A stretch of 64,000 nucleotides of DNA from Paenibacillus sp. BJ-4. Its GTDB lineage: Bacteria; Bacillota; Bacilli; Paenibacillales; Paenibacillaceae. The notes below the pieces were generated by a model. It was not told the DNA's origin and did not search any database. It saw only the letters and a program-made list of their open reading frames with translations. The DNA is taken from NCBI RefSeq assembly GCF_020404765.1, contig NZ_JAIVEM010000076.1, forward strand, positions 19,964-83,963. The letters run 5' to 3'. The translations under genes were made by a program, and so were the position numbers. Below, one piece after another: positions 52,922 to 62,226 of the stretch. The number at the start of each line of letters is the position of its first letter. The first letter of the stretch is position 1.

Positions 52922-54019
52922 ATGAAGCAATCTCGTCCGGCGCCGGATATATGGCTTTTCGTCTGTATTGTAAGCTTGTTAGCCATCGGCATGATTATGG
53001 TATACAGCGCGGGCGCCGTCCTCGCTTTTCACGAGTACGGGGACTCCTACTATTTTGTAAAACGGCAACTGCTTTTTGCGGGGCTTGGCCTTTTAGCGAT
53101 GTATTTTACTGCCCGAACGGACTATCGAATCTGGCAGAAATATGCCAAGGTCGTGCTATTGATCTGCCTTGCGTTGCTGATTGCTGTATTAATTCCCGGT
53201 ATTGGTGTAGTTAGAGGCGGAGCACGGAGCTGGCTGGGTATCAGTTCTTTCGGTATTCAGCCTTCCGAGTTTATGAAGCTGGGCATGATTCTTTATCTTG
53301 CCCAATGGCTCAGTCGTGCGGATTATGATATTAGCTCTTTTACGCGTGGCCTATTGCCCCCGCTTGGACTTATGGGCCTGGCCTTCGGTCTGATTATGCT
53401 GCAGCCCGATTTGGGCACAGGTACAGTGATGATGGGAGCATCCATGCTGATCGTATTTACGGCAGGTGCGCGCATGAAGCATCTTGGCTTGCTGGCCTTG
53501 TCGGGGGCAGCAGGGTTTGCTGCACTGGTCGCAGCTGCACCTTATCGACTCCAGCGGATTACGGCTTTTTTGGACCCTTGGTCTGATCCACTTGGTGCAG
53601 GCTATCAAATTATTCAATCGCTATATGCCATTGGACCTGGTGGACTGGCGGGTCTGGGACTTGGTATGAGTCGGCAGAAATACAGTTATGTTCCCGAGCC
53701 GCAGACGGATTTTATCTTTTCTATTTTGGCGGAGGAGCTTGGTTTTATCGGTGGAATGACGGTGCTGGGACTCTTTCTGGTACTTGTGTGGAGAGGAATG
53801 CGTGTCGCTATTACCATACCGGACACCTACGGTAGCTTGCTTGCGGTAGGCATTGTCGGAATGGTTGCCGTACAGGTTGTCATTAACATTGGTGTCGTTA
53901 TCGGATTAATGCCGGTAACAGGAATAACATTGCCCTTAATCAGCTATGGAGGTTCTTCTCTGACGTTGATGCTAACTGCGTTGGGCATTTTACTGAATTT
54001 ATCACGTTATGCGAGGTGA
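52922..54019 (+). CDS. spoVE: SEDS-family glycosyltransferase (SpoVE/FtsW type)
   Basis: A 365-residue polytopic protein of the SEDS family, which polymerises glycan strands from lipid II with a class B PBP partner. Motifs: YSAGAVLA, YFVKRQLLF, GARSWLG, QPSEFMKL, LQPDLGTG and the C-terminal PVTGITLPLISYGGSSL. Position between murD and murG matches B. subtilis spoVE, the partner of SpoVD in cortex synthesis; by sequence alone FtsW cannot be excluded. AAGGGGTGG precedes the ATG. Confidence 0.92.
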   Translation: MKQSRPAPDIWLFVCIVSLLAIGMIMVYSAGAVLAFHEYGDSYYFVKRQLLFAGLGLLAMYFTARTDYRIWQKYAKVVLLICLALLIAVLIPGIGVVRGGARSWLGISSFGIQPSEFMKLGMILYLAQWLSRADYDISSFTRGLLPPLGLMGLAFGLIMLQPDLGTGTVMMGASMLIVFTAGARMKHLGLLALSGAAGFAALVAAAPYRLQRITAFLDPWSDPLGAGYQIIQSLYAIGPGGLAGLGLGMSRQKYSYVPEPQTDFIFSILAEELGFIGGMTVLGLFLVLVWRGMRVAITIPDTYGSLLAVGIVGMVAVQVVINIGVVIGLMPVTGITLPLISYGGSSLTLMLTALGILLNLSRYAR

Positions 54020-54025
54020 ACGTTT

Positions 54026-55135
54026 ATGCGCGTCGTGTTGAGCGGCGGCGGTACCGGAGGGCATATTTATCCGGCACTGGCCGTAGCCAGACAGTGCGAA
54101 GAGATTGATCCGGACGCTGAATTTTTATACATTGGCGGTCAACGAGGACTCGAAAGCAAGTTGGTTCCTCAGGAAAAAATTCCATTTGAGGCTATTGATA
54201 TCACAGGATTTCGTCGCAGCTTATCCTTGGAAAATATAAAAACGATCATGCGCTTTTTCCAAGGGGTTCGAAGATCCAAAGCATTATTAAAAAAATTCAA
54301 GCCAGATATCGTCATAGGTACTGGGGGATATGTATGCGGCCCTGTCGTCTATGCAGCTTCCAAATTGGGCATACCCAGCATTATTCATGAGCAAAATGCG
54401 ATTCCGGGCCTGACCAATGCATTTCTGAGCCGGTATGTGGATACGGTGGCTGTTAGCTTTGAAGGCTCCGAAGGGGCTTTCCCAAAGGCCAAAAATGTAT
54501 TGTATACCGGGAATCCACGCGCGACGACAGTTCGTTTGGCTAACCGGGATCGGGGCTTTGCTACCATCGGGGTTCCGATGAACAGCTCGGTTGTACTTGT
54601 GGTAGGTGGCAGCAGGGGAGCGAAAGCTATTAATGACGCTATGATTGCCATGGCTCCGCAACTTTCGCAACTGAAAGACGTCCATTTTGTATATGTGACT
54701 GGTGAATCTTATTATGAACAGACGTTGGACAGCATAAGGAATCAGATTGGCTCATTGCCTAACCATCTTCACGTGCTTCCCTATATTCACAATATGCCAG
54801 AGGTGCTGGCTTGTACCTCTTTAATCGTTAATCGCGCAGGTGCGTCTTTCTTGGCCGAGATTACATCCTTGGGTATTCCGTCCATTCTGATTCCATCACC
54901 TAATGTGACGAATAATCATCAGGAGGCCAATGCCCGCACGCTTGAAAAGGCAGGCGCTTCGGTAATGATCGCGGAAAAGGAATTGAGCGGTTCTTCTTTG
55001 TTTCAGTCCATTGCGAGAATTATGGAGGATGACACATTGCGTAACCGGATGGCAGAGTCGGCGTCTGCACTTGGCAAGCCTGACTCGGCAGATATTTTAG
55101 TAAAAGAAATGGAGCGTCTTGCCCGTAAAAGGTAG
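54026..55135 (+). CDS. murG: Undecaprenyl-PP-MurNAc-pentapeptide GlcNAc transferase MurG
   Basis: A 369-residue GT-B enzyme that adds GlcNAc to lipid I, giving lipid II. The N-terminal GGGTGGHIYPALAVA, the IHEQNAIPGLTN motif and the UDP-GlcNAc site (LIVNRAGASFLAEI) are intact. It is seven bases after spoVE with GAGGTGAA upstream. Confidence 0.97.
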   Translation: MRVVLSGGGTGGHIYPALAVARQCEEIDPDAEFLYIGGQRGLESKLVPQEKIPFEAIDITGFRRSLSLENIKTIMRFFQGVRRSKALLKKFKPDIVIGTGGYVCGPVVYAASKLGIPSIIHEQNAIPGLTNAFLSRYVDTVAVSFEGSEGAFPKAKNVLYTGNPRATTVRLANRDRGFATIGVPMNSSVVLVVGGSRGAKAINDAMIAMAPQLSQLKDVHFVYVTGESYYEQTLDSIRNQIGSLPNHLHVLPYIHNMPEVLACTSLIVNRAGASFLAEITSLGIPSILIPSPNVTNNHQEANARTLEKAGASVMIAEKELSGSSLFQSIARIMEDDTLRNRMAESASALGKPDSADILVKEMERLARKR

Positions 55136-55281
55136 TCCGCAGCGCAGTTTGGGCGGTTGTCACACACCGGGCGGTATTGACATAGGATACCCTATAGATT
55201 GTGACCATCACTCAGGCTGCCGGTTGTCAGGTGAGAGCCTCATAACTATGCGGGGGCAAGCAACAAGGAGGTTTCAGTACA

Positions 55282-56187
55282 ATGCAGCAATGGATGCCAT
55301 TATTAGGGGAGCATGATATCGGAAAAGTGCTGGAGCATGAGCCGCTGTCCAAATATACGACATGGAAGATTGGAGGCCCTGCGGATGCTCTTGTCATCCC
55401 GGATACCAAGGAGCAGCTGGCTAGAGTTTTACAGCTGGCTAGTGAGCACGGGATTCCGTGGATGCAGTTGGGGAGGGGCTCTAACATGCTCGTTTCCGAC
55501 AAAGGAATTCGGGGGCTTGTGATCAAACTGGGGCCAGGATTTGATTATGTCCATTTTGAGGATGAACGAATCATCGCTGGCGGGGGCGTGTCACTGGTCA
55601 AACTGTGTGTTATGGCTAGCAAGCAGGGGCTGTCCGGCCTTGAATTTGCGGGAGGTATCCCGGGATCAGTCGGTGGGGCTGTCTACATGAACGCTGGTGC
55701 CCATGGGTCTGATGTGTCACAAATATTCCAGTCCGCTGAGATTGTGCTGGATACAGGGGAATTGGCTGTGTACGATGCCGAGGACATGCGTTTCAGCTAT
55801 CGCCACTCCGTGCTGCATGAGCAGCGTGGAATGGTGACAGAGGCAGTATTTCAGATGAAGCGGGGCGACCGTGAGGAAATCTCAGCGGCGCTTACGGCTT
55901 TTAAAGACCGCCGTAGGCTGACTCAGCCGTTACAGCTAGCTTGTGCAGGAAGCGTGTTTCGTAATCCGCCAGGGGACTATGCTGCCCGGCTTATTGAAAG
56001 CGCAGGTCTGAAGGGCTTGAAGGCAGGGGGCGCTGAAGTATCTGTACAGCATGCCAATTTCATTGTAAATACCGGTCAAGCGACAGCAGAGGACGTGCTT
56101 ACCCTAATGAAGCATATTCAAAGTACAATATCATCTCAAACCGGCATCAAGCTAGTTCCGGAGGTTTTCGTAGTGGGTGAGCGGTAA
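55282..56187 (+). CDS. murB: UDP-N-acetylenolpyruvoylglucosamine reductase MurB
   Basis: A 301-residue FAD-dependent enzyme that reduces the enolpyruvyl group made by MurA to give UDP-MurNAc. Motifs: TTWKIGGPADALV, GRGSNMLVSD, EFAGGIPGSVGGAVYMNAGAHG, SYRHSVL and AGSVFRNPPG with the proton-donor serine. It is a type II MurB by size. AAGGAGG precedes the ATG. The 146-base gap after murG has no clear promoter or terminator. Confidence 0.96.
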   Translation: MQQWMPLLGEHDIGKVLEHEPLSKYTTWKIGGPADALVIPDTKEQLARVLQLASEHGIPWMQLGRGSNMLVSDKGIRGLVIKLGPGFDYVHFEDERIIAGGGVSLVKLCVMASKQGLSGLEFAGGIPGSVGGAVYMNAGAHGSDVSQIFQSAEIVLDTGELAVYDAEDMRFSYRHSVLHEQRGMVTEAVFQMKRGDREEISAALTAFKDRRRLTQPLQLACAGSVFRNPPGDYAARLIESAGLKGLKAGGAEVSVQHANFIVNTGQATAEDVLTLMKHIQSTISSQTGIKLVPEVFVVGER

Positions 56188-56203
56188 ACTCGGAGGTGAT
56201 ACA

Positions 56204-57487
56204 TTGGACAAATTGGTGATTGAGGGAGGCCGTCCCCTGTCAGGCACCATACGTATCCATGGAGCAAAAAATGCGGCACTGCCTATTCTTGCAGCAAGTT
56301 TGCTTGCGCAAGGTAAGGTGGAAATTCGGAATGTGCCCCATCTATTAGACATTAAGGTCATGCTGCACATCCTTGAAAGACTCGGCTGTACATGCCGACA
56401 TGAAGAGGAAACGGTATATGTGGATACGTCGTCCGTCCGATCGTTCCAAATTCCGGAAGATTTGATGAAGCAAATGCGTTCATCTATCTTTCTCATGGGA
56501 CCTCTACTCGCCAGATATGGTGAAGTTTCCATTTATCAGCCCGGAGGCTGCGCCATAGGCGAACGTAAAATCGATCTTCACCTGGAGGGCTTAAAGGCTC
56601 TTGGAGCAGAGATCGAGGAAAAAGACGAGCAAATTACGTTCCGTACCCGCAAGCTGATCGGCTCGGACATCCATATGGATTTTCCGAGCGTAGGGGCAAC
56701 GGAAAATATTATGATGGCTGCCGTGTTGGCTGAAGGACGAACAACGATTACCAACGCAGCGAGGGAGCCAGAGATTCAGGATCTTCAAAACTTCCTGAAT
56801 GCCATGGGTGCCCATATTATCGGTGCAGGAACAGACACGATTACAATTACAGGGGTCAGTAGCCTGAAACCGTGTACGTATGAGGTCATTCCTGACCGTA
56901 TTGTAGCAGGAACGGTCATGATCGCAGCTGCCGCTACACGTGGAAGTGTGTCACTGACACACTGTAACCCCTCTCACTTGTCTGCGCTGATTCATGTCCT
57001 TAGGCGGGCTGGTGTTCAAATCGGCATTCTGAATGATATAATGACCGTAAGTTGCATGAGCCGCCCCAAAGCGGTGGAGAGGATTGTTACTTCACCTTAC
57101 CCATCTTTTCCAACCGATTTGCAGTCTCAAGTCATGGTTCTACTTTCATTGGCGGATGGTTTCAGTGTCATGAAAGAGACCGTCTTCGAAAGCAGATTCA
57201 AGCATGTGGATGAATTAAATGTGATGGGAGCCGATATTACGGTTGATGCGAATGCTGCCTTTATAAGGGGAGTTTCTCGTCTGTACGGGGCTACGGTAGA
57301 GGCTACCGATCTGCGGGCAGGGGCTGCGCTGGTTATTGCGGGGCTGGCCGCACAGGGACGTACCATTGTCGAGCAGGTTCACCACATTGACAGAGGGTAT
57401 GATCGGATCGAACGTCTTTTCCAGGGGCTGGGCGCCCGAATGAGCCGCCAGTCTCCGGTGCCGGAGCAGCTGGATTTCGTAAATTAA
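56204..57487 (+). CDS. murA: UDP-N-acetylglucosamine 1-carboxyvinyltransferase MurA
   Basis: A 427-residue EPSP-synthase-like enzyme that transfers enolpyruvate from PEP to UDP-GlcNAc, the first committed step of peptidoglycan synthesis. The start IEGGRPLSGTIRIHGAKNAALPI and catalytic Cys116 (GGCAIGERKID), the target of fosfomycin in this family, are present. It starts at TTG directly after GGAGGTGAT. B. subtilis has two murA-type genes, neither in the dcw cluster, so its place beside murB is a Paenibacillus-type arrangement; a second copy may exist elsewhere. Confidence 0.95.
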   Translation: MDKLVIEGGRPLSGTIRIHGAKNAALPILAASLLAQGKVEIRNVPHLLDIKVMLHILERLGCTCRHEEETVYVDTSSVRSFQIPEDLMKQMRSSIFLMGPLLARYGEVSIYQPGGCAIGERKIDLHLEGLKALGAEIEEKDEQITFRTRKLIGSDIHMDFPSVGATENIMMAAVLAEGRTTITNAAREPEIQDLQNFLNAMGAHIIGAGTDTITITGVSSLKPCTYEVIPDRIVAGTVMIAAAATRGSVSLTHCNPSHLSALIHVLRRAGVQIGILNDIMTVSCMSRPKAVERIVTSPYPSFPTDLQSQVMVLLSLADGFSVMKETVFESRFKHVDELNVMGADITVDANAAFIRGVSRLYGATVEATDLRAGAALVIAGLAAQGRTIVEQVHHIDRGYDRIERLFQGLGARMSRQSPVPEQLDFVN

Positions 57488-57497
57488 TGCCTGTAAT

Positions 57498-57518
57498 GTC
57501 CCTCCGTAGCGGGGGGAC
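57498..57518 (+). other. Hairpin between murA and divIB
   Basis: GTCCCTCC pairs with GGGGGGAC (one T-G pair) around GTAGC, 25 bases before the divIB start. There is no T tract. It could affect translation or RNA cleavage. Confidence 0.45.
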
Positions 57519-57543
57519 CAGAAGGCTTTTGTGGAGAGAAGCT

Positions 57544-58308
57544 ATGCCAAATGCTCAAATACCTGTTCTTAAAAAGAACAGAACGAAAAAAAGAACAAGC
57601 CGGAAGATTGCCGTTCTTCTCATTTTATTGTTTATTGTGTTGCTCGCTGTTCTCTTTTTCCGTTCTTCGTTAAGTCGGGTTTCTGAAATTCGTTTTGACG
57701 GTAATGTTTTTTCGACCCGAGAGCAGCTTCTGAATCGAAGCGGTCTGGCTGTCGGGGATCAGTATTTTGGAGTTAGTTCATCTGACATTTCTGAAAAGCT
57801 GCGGGAGATTCAGTCGATTCAGCATGTTACGGTGGACAAGCAGTTTCCGGGTGTCATTTCTGTTCACATTAAAGAGTTTGCTACGGTCGCTTACGAGCTG
57901 CAGAGTGACGGCAGCCTGCGGGCTATTCTGGCGAACGGGTCAAGCGTAGGCGTGGGCAGCAGCGGAATAGCTGTTGAGAAGCCTATTCTGACCAAATGGA
58001 AATCGGATGATCCGTATAAAGCCAAGCTGTGTGATGCTTTATCACGCATTCCGGGAGAGTGGACAGCCGATATTTCGGAAATCATTCCTGCGCCGGTTCC
58101 TTCTTTTCCGGATCGTATAAAAATGTATACACGCTCCCAGTTTGAGGTGATTACAACCGTTTCGCTGCTGAGCTCTAAAATCAGCTATTTGAATCAGGTG
58201 CTAGAAACAGAAGCCCCCGGTTTGATTACAATGCTGGAGGCGGATTCCTATGTTCCCTTCAAACCGGATACGAGTGATGAGGATCAAGAAAAAGATACTA
58301 CTCAGTGA
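57544..58308 (+). CDS. divIB: Cell-division protein DivIB/FtsQ
   Basis: A 254-residue single-pass protein: very basic N terminus (KKNRTKKRTSRK), one helix (IAVLLILLFIVLLAVLFF), a POTRA domain (VSEIRFDGNVFSTREQLLNRSG) and the FtsQ beta domain (VDKQFPGVISVHIKEF), ending in an acidic tail. It belongs to the FtsQ-FtsL-FtsB-type complex that controls septal synthesis. The frame opens upstream at 57487; ATG 57544 follows GGAGAGAAG. Confidence 0.92.
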   Translation: MPNAQIPVLKKNRTKKRTSRKIAVLLILLFIVLLAVLFFRSSLSRVSEIRFDGNVFSTREQLLNRSGLAVGDQYFGVSSSDISEKLREIQSIQHVTVDKQFPGVISVHIKEFATVAYELQSDGSLRAILANGSSVGVGSSGIAVEKPILTKWKSDDPYKAKLCDALSRIPGEWTADISEIIPAPVPSFPDRIKMYTRSQFEVITTVSLLSSKISYLNQVLETEAPGLITMLEADSYVPFKPDTSDEDQEKDTTQ

Positions 58309-58422
58309 TGTGAAAAAATGCTAGAATTAATTTTATGGGTAATAGACTTGCCTCCTTCTTTTTTCTTCAAATTTTTATGTGACCGCAACCATAAATTGGC
58401 TTCTAAAAAATTTGTAGAAAAA

Positions 58423-58451
58423 AGAGGGAAAGCATGGAGTATGTTGAATAT
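58423..58451 (+). promoter_or_regulatory. Sigma-H promoter of ftsAZ
   Basis: AGAGGGAAA (58423-58431) matches eight of nine positions of the sigma-H -35 (RNAGGAAWW). After exactly 11 bases GTTGAATAT (58443-58451) matches the -10 (RNNGAATWW) at every position. In B. subtilis one ftsAZ promoter is also sigma-H-dependent and raises FtsZ at the start of sporulation. The rest of the 199-base gap shows no gene. Confidence 0.75.
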
Positions 58452-58507
58452 GTACAGAGTGTGTTCAAAGATCGAAATTCATTTTGGAGTCAGGAGGTGC
58501 CACAGAC

Positions 58508-59779
58508 TTGAGCAACAATGACATCATTGTTAGTTTGGACATCGGTACATCCAAAGTTCGGGCTATTATTGGGGAAATGAATAATGGAACCTTTAATATT
58601 ATTGGAGTTGGATCTGCCGACTCGGAAGGGATTCGCAAAGGTGCAATTGTAGACATTGATCAAACCGTGCAATCAATCCGTAACGCCGTGGATCACGCAG
58701 AGCGCATGGTTGGTATTCAAATAACAGAAGTGTATGTGGGGATTTCAGGCAACCATATTGGTCTGCAAAATAGTCATGGCGTAGTAGCCGTGTCCAACGA
58801 GGACCGAGAAATCGGCGAGGAGGACATTGAGCGTGTACTAAAAGCAGCTGAAGTTATTGCTGTACCACCAGAGAGAGAAATCATTGACGTGGTAGCCAAG
58901 CAGTATGTCGTGGATGGCCTTGAAGGAATTCAGGACCCTCGCGGTATGATCGGAGTTCGTCTCGAAGTAGAGGCTACGATTGTTACTGGAGGCAAGACCC
59001 CGATACATAACCTGTTGCGCTGCGTGGAGAAAGCCGGCTTGAGAATCAAAGATCTGGTGCTGCTGCCACTCGGGGCTGGACAATTGTCTCTTTCGAAGGA
59101 TGAAAAGGTGATGGGCTCGGTGTTGGTGGATATTGGTGCAGGTTCTACGAATGTTGCTATTTTCCAGGAAGGATCGATTGTTGCCACATCAACACTTCCA
59201 ATTGGCGGAGAGTTTGTAACCAATGATATTGCCTACGGACTGAGGACCCTTACCGATCAAGCCGAAAAAGTAAAGCTTAAATACGGCTGCGCATGGTATG
59301 ATGATGCGGCAGCCGATGTCGTCTTTAAAGTAACCCGTATCGGCAGTAACGTGGATAAAGAGTTTAACCAGCAGGATTTGGCTGCTATTATTGAGCCTAG
59401 AGTGCAGGAAATTTTTCAACTCATTCAGGCGGAAGTTAAGCGCTTGGGTTACACAGAGCTTCCGGGGGGTTATATACTTACCGGAGGCACCGTCTCCATG
59501 CCTGGTGTACTTCAGGTGGCACAAAGCGAACTGGCCGCTTCCGTAAGGATCGCCGTACCTGATTTTATCGGTGTAAGGGATCCGGGCTACACGAGCGGAG
59601 TTGGCATCTTGCATAATGCCATTCGTTACTATCGTGGAAGATCGACAAGCGTTAGCAACAGTGGCGGAAGTAACAAGAAGCCGACCAACCGAACCAAAAG
59701 CAGCAGTCCCACCGCGGAAGGCGAGCAAAAGCAGGGGTTGATTGAACGCTTAAAAAATATGTTCAGTGAATTTATATAA
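58508..59779 (+). CDS. ftsA: Cell-division protein FtsA
   Basis: A 423-residue actin-like ATPase that tethers FtsZ to the membrane and recruits later division proteins. Phosphate-binding motifs SLDIGTSKVRAIIGE and VDIGAGSTNVAIF and the FtsA 1C subdomain are visible. After a Ser/Lys-rich linker the C-terminal amphipathic membrane-targeting helix (LIERLKNMFSEFI) is intact. It starts at TTG eight bases after AGGAGGTG. Confidence 0.96.
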   Translation: MSNNDIIVSLDIGTSKVRAIIGEMNNGTFNIIGVGSADSEGIRKGAIVDIDQTVQSIRNAVDHAERMVGIQITEVYVGISGNHIGLQNSHGVVAVSNEDREIGEEDIERVLKAAEVIAVPPEREIIDVVAKQYVVDGLEGIQDPRGMIGVRLEVEATIVTGGKTPIHNLLRCVEKAGLRIKDLVLLPLGAGQLSLSKDEKVMGSVLVDIGAGSTNVAIFQEGSIVATSTLPIGGEFVTNDIAYGLRTLTDQAEKVKLKYGCAWYDDAAADVVFKVTRIGSNVDKEFNQQDLAAIIEPRVQEIFQLIQAEVKRLGYTELPGGYILTGGTVSMPGVLQVAQSELAASVRIAVPDFIGVRDPGYTSGVGILHNAIRYYRGRSTSVSNSGGSNKKPTNRTKSSSPTAEGEQKQGLIERLKNMFSEFI

Positions 59780-59846
59780 CGTTCATTGCTAATTATGCCA
59801 ATCATGGACGGGCCATCCATGCACATTGAGGGGGAGATGGAATAGT

Positions 59847-60971
59847 ATGTTGGAATTTGATTTTGAAATGGAGAGCTTGGCTCAAATTAAAGTGATCGGC
59901 GTCGGCGGCGGCGGCAGCAATGCGGTTAACCGGATGATCGAAAATGGTGTTCAAGGTGTGGAGTTTATTACTGTCAATACAGATGCCCAGGCACTTCATT
60001 TAGCGAAGTCCGAGCATAAGCTTCAGATTGGCGATAAACTGACTCGCGGCTTGGGTGCCGGTGCTAACCCGGATGTGGGTAAAAAAGCGGCTGAGGAGTC
60101 GCGTGAGCTCATTATGAACACGCTCAAAGGTGCCGATATGGTATTCGTTACAGCGGGGATGGGTGGCGGTACAGGAACCGGAGCGGCTCCTGTCATTGCT
60201 GAAATTGCCAAGGAATGCGGCGCGTTGACAGTGGGCGTGGTAACACGACCATTCACGTTTGAAGGGCGTAAGCGCTCCAATCAAGCTGAACTCGGCATTG
60301 AGGGATTAAAAGAAAAGGTAGACACCTTGATTGTAATCCCGAATGACCGCCTGCTTGAAATTGTGGACAAGAAAACCCCAATGTTGGAAGCGTTCCGTGA
60401 AGCGGATAATGTTCTGCGCCAGGCAGTACAAGGTATTTCGGATCTGATCGCTGTACCAGGTTTGATCAACCTTGACTTTGCTGACGTAAAAACGATCATG
60501 ACGGAGCGTGGCTCTGCTTTGATGGGAATCGGCGAAGCAACTGGTGAAAATCGTGCGGCTGAAGCAGCACGCAAGGCTATCATGAGCCCGTTGTTGGAGA
60601 CATCCATTGAAGGTGCTCGCGGTGTAATTATGAACATCACTGGCGGCGCTAATCTGTCTCTGTACGAGGTCAATGAGGCGGCTGAAATTGTAACGTCGGC
60701 TTCCGATCCGGAGGTTAACATGATTTTCGGTGCTATCATTGACGAAGAGTTGAAAGAAGAAATTAAGGTTACCGTTATCGCAACTGGCTTTGAAGGTAAG
60801 CCAAGCCAACCTGCACCGGGACGTAGACCGGCAGCTAACCCGGCAACTTCCGAATCGACGGAAAAGGCCTCTCCTAACTTGCGTCCATTTGGTAATACTC
60901 AAAGCAGTGACCAATTGGATATTCCGACATTCTTACGTAACCGTTCACGTAATAATAATAACGATAACTAG
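59847..60971 (+). CDS. ftsZ: Cell-division GTPase FtsZ
   Basis: A 374-residue tubulin homologue that polymerises into the Z ring. GTP-binding [13 protein letters not shown], the tubulin signature [10 protein letters not shown] and the synergy-loop region [11 protein letters not shown] are intact. A variable linker leads to the C-terminal peptide [11 protein letters not shown] that binds FtsA and other partners, and a basic/Asn-rich end. The frame opens upstream; ATG 59847 has GGGGGAGA before it. Confidence 0.98.
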   Translation: MLEFDFEMESLAQIKVIGVGGGGSNAVNRMIENGVQGVEFITVNTDAQALHLAKSEHKLQIGDKLTRGLGAGANPDVGKKAAEESRELIMNTLKGADMVFVTAGMGGGTGTGAAPVIAEIAKECGALTVGVVTRPFTFEGRKRSNQAELGIEGLKEKVDTLIVIPNDRLLEIVDKKTPMLEAFREADNVLRQAVQGISDLIAVPGLINLDFADVKTIMTERGSALMGIGEATGENRAAEAARKAIMSPLLETSIEGARGVIMNITGGANLSLYEVNEAAEIVTSASDPEVNMIFGAIIDEELKEEIKVTVIATGFEGKPSQPAPGRRPAANPATSESTEKASPNLRPFGNTQSSDQLDIPTFLRNRSRNNNNDN

Positions 60972-60984
60972 TTTGAAATCAGAG

Positions 60985-61022
60985 AGCCCGCATTCTCCTT
61001 GGAGATGCGGGCTTCTTTGTCT
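60985..61022 (+). terminator. Terminator after ftsZ
   Basis: AGCCCGCAT-T-CTCC pairs with GGAG-ATGCGGGCT around TT, followed by a T-rich tract. It separates the division operon from the spoIIG operon. Confidence 0.85.
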
Positions 61023-61056
61023 TTCCCTATCCGTGCTTCTCGGAGCTTCTCCTCTT

Positions 61057-61123
61057 TCCGACAAAATTAGTCGATCACCGTCCCCACCGTTAGACAGACT
61101 TTGAACAGCATGACTACTATACT
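61057..61123 (+). promoter_or_regulatory. spoIIG promoter with Spo0A boxes
   Basis: TATACT (61118-61123) is preceded by TTAGAC (61090-61095) at 22 bases, the same unusually long spacing known for the B. subtilis spoIIG promoter, which needs Spo0A. Upstream, TCCGACAAA (61057-61065) is an inverted Spo0A box with eight of nine matches to TTTGTCGAA, and TTAGTCGAT (61067-61075) has seven of nine. Confidence 0.7.
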
Positions 61124-61158
61124 TAAGCCTATCCTGCAAACGCTGGGCGGGTGAATCC

Positions 61159-62160
61159 TTGGTTGTTTATATCGACTTGATTTTTTTGACCAATTTGTTC
61201 ATTGACGCTGTATTGCTGATGGTCACCGCCTGGATGAGAAAAATCCGTCCAGTGTGGTGGCGGCTGATTCTTTCGGCTGTGATCGGTGCAATGTACGTGG
61301 TCATGATGTTTGTGCCGGAGCTGTCCTTTTTATTTACGTTTCTGATCAAATTGGCATTATCGGTCATTATGCTGCTAGTGGCTTTTGGATTTGGCAGCAT
61401 GCAAAAGTATCTTCGTACAATGGGTGCTTTTTACATGATCAATTTTGTAGCTGCAGGTGGAATTTTGGGGATGCATTATTTTCTCCAAAGTACGGGGGAA
61501 TTGTTTAATGGCATCTGGTATACCGCTTCAGGTGGAATGTCCTTTGAGTTGAAAATTGCATTCTGGTTTATTTTATGCGCATTTGTCGGAGTGATGCTTT
61601 TCTTTCGTATTGTGCAATCCTCAAAGCAGCGTACAGAAAGGATGAGTGGATTTTTAGGAGAAGTGCAGGTATGGATCGGGCAGGATCATATTGAGTGTAC
61701 AGGCTTGCTGGATACAGGCAACCAACTGCATGATCCTTTGACCCGAATCCCGGTTATGGTGATGGAAGCGGCCTTGTGGGAAGGGTATTTGCCCTCCTCC
61801 TGGCTCCAAAAATGTTCCGAGGGGAATGTTGACCAGCTAGTAATGGAGCTGGGGGACGAATCGTTCAGCTGGCAGGATCGTGTCCGTCTTGTTCCCTATC
61901 GAGGTATCAACCGTAGCCATTCCTTTATGCTCGCACTCAAACCGGATCGGGTGGAGGTGTCCATGAATGGGGCTCGTTTTGTGCAGGATCGAGTACTGAT
62001 TGGTTTGGATGGGGGCACCTTGTCGGCAGAGGGCAAATACCGTGCGATTATTCACCCGGATGTGACGGCACACGAAGAAGGCTGTACTGATATGAGCCAG
62101 AAGGGGGATGCGCGTCTTAGCGAGCAATTACAGGCCCAGGAGCGTGGAGCGAGGGTATAG
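61159..62160 (+). CDS. spoIIGA: Pro-sigma-E processing protease SpoIIGA
   Basis: A 333-residue membrane-embedded aspartic protease with five N-terminal helices and a cytosolic catalytic domain. The active-site Asp185 is in GLLDTGNQLHDPL, equivalent to Asp183 in B. subtilis. It cleaves pro-sigma-E in the mother cell after a signal (SpoIIR) from the forespore. It starts at TTG after GGGTGA. Cotranscribed with sigE 66 bases downstream. Confidence 0.93.
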   Translation: MVVYIDLIFLTNLFIDAVLLMVTAWMRKIRPVWWRLILSAVIGAMYVVMMFVPELSFLFTFLIKLALSVIMLLVAFGFGSMQKYLRTMGAFYMINFVAAGGILGMHYFLQSTGELFNGIWYTASGGMSFELKIAFWFILCAFVGVMLFFRIVQSSKQRTERMSGFLGEVQVWIGQDHIECTGLLDTGNQLHDPLTRIPVMVMEAALWEGYLPSSWLQKCSEGNVDQLVMELGDESFSWQDRVRLVPYRGINRSHSFMLALKPDRVEVSMNGARFVQDRVLIGLDGGTLSAEGKYRAIIHPDVTAHEEGCTDMSQKGDARLSEQLQAQERGARV

Positions 62161-62226
62161 GACGAGGCTTGAAGGAGACGAAAATGAGTTTGGCACCATT
62201 TTAAAATTCAAAAGGGGGAGCATATT

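Noticed and set aside
55177..55205. TTGACA upstream of murB as a promoter
   Set aside because: No -10 hexamer occurs at 16-18 bases (TGTGAC only); the TATAGA present is about ten bases away.
58318..58521. 67-codon ORF upstream of ftsA
   Set aside because: No ribosome-binding site, it overlaps the ftsA start and covers the sigma-H promoter; the sequence has no recognisable features.
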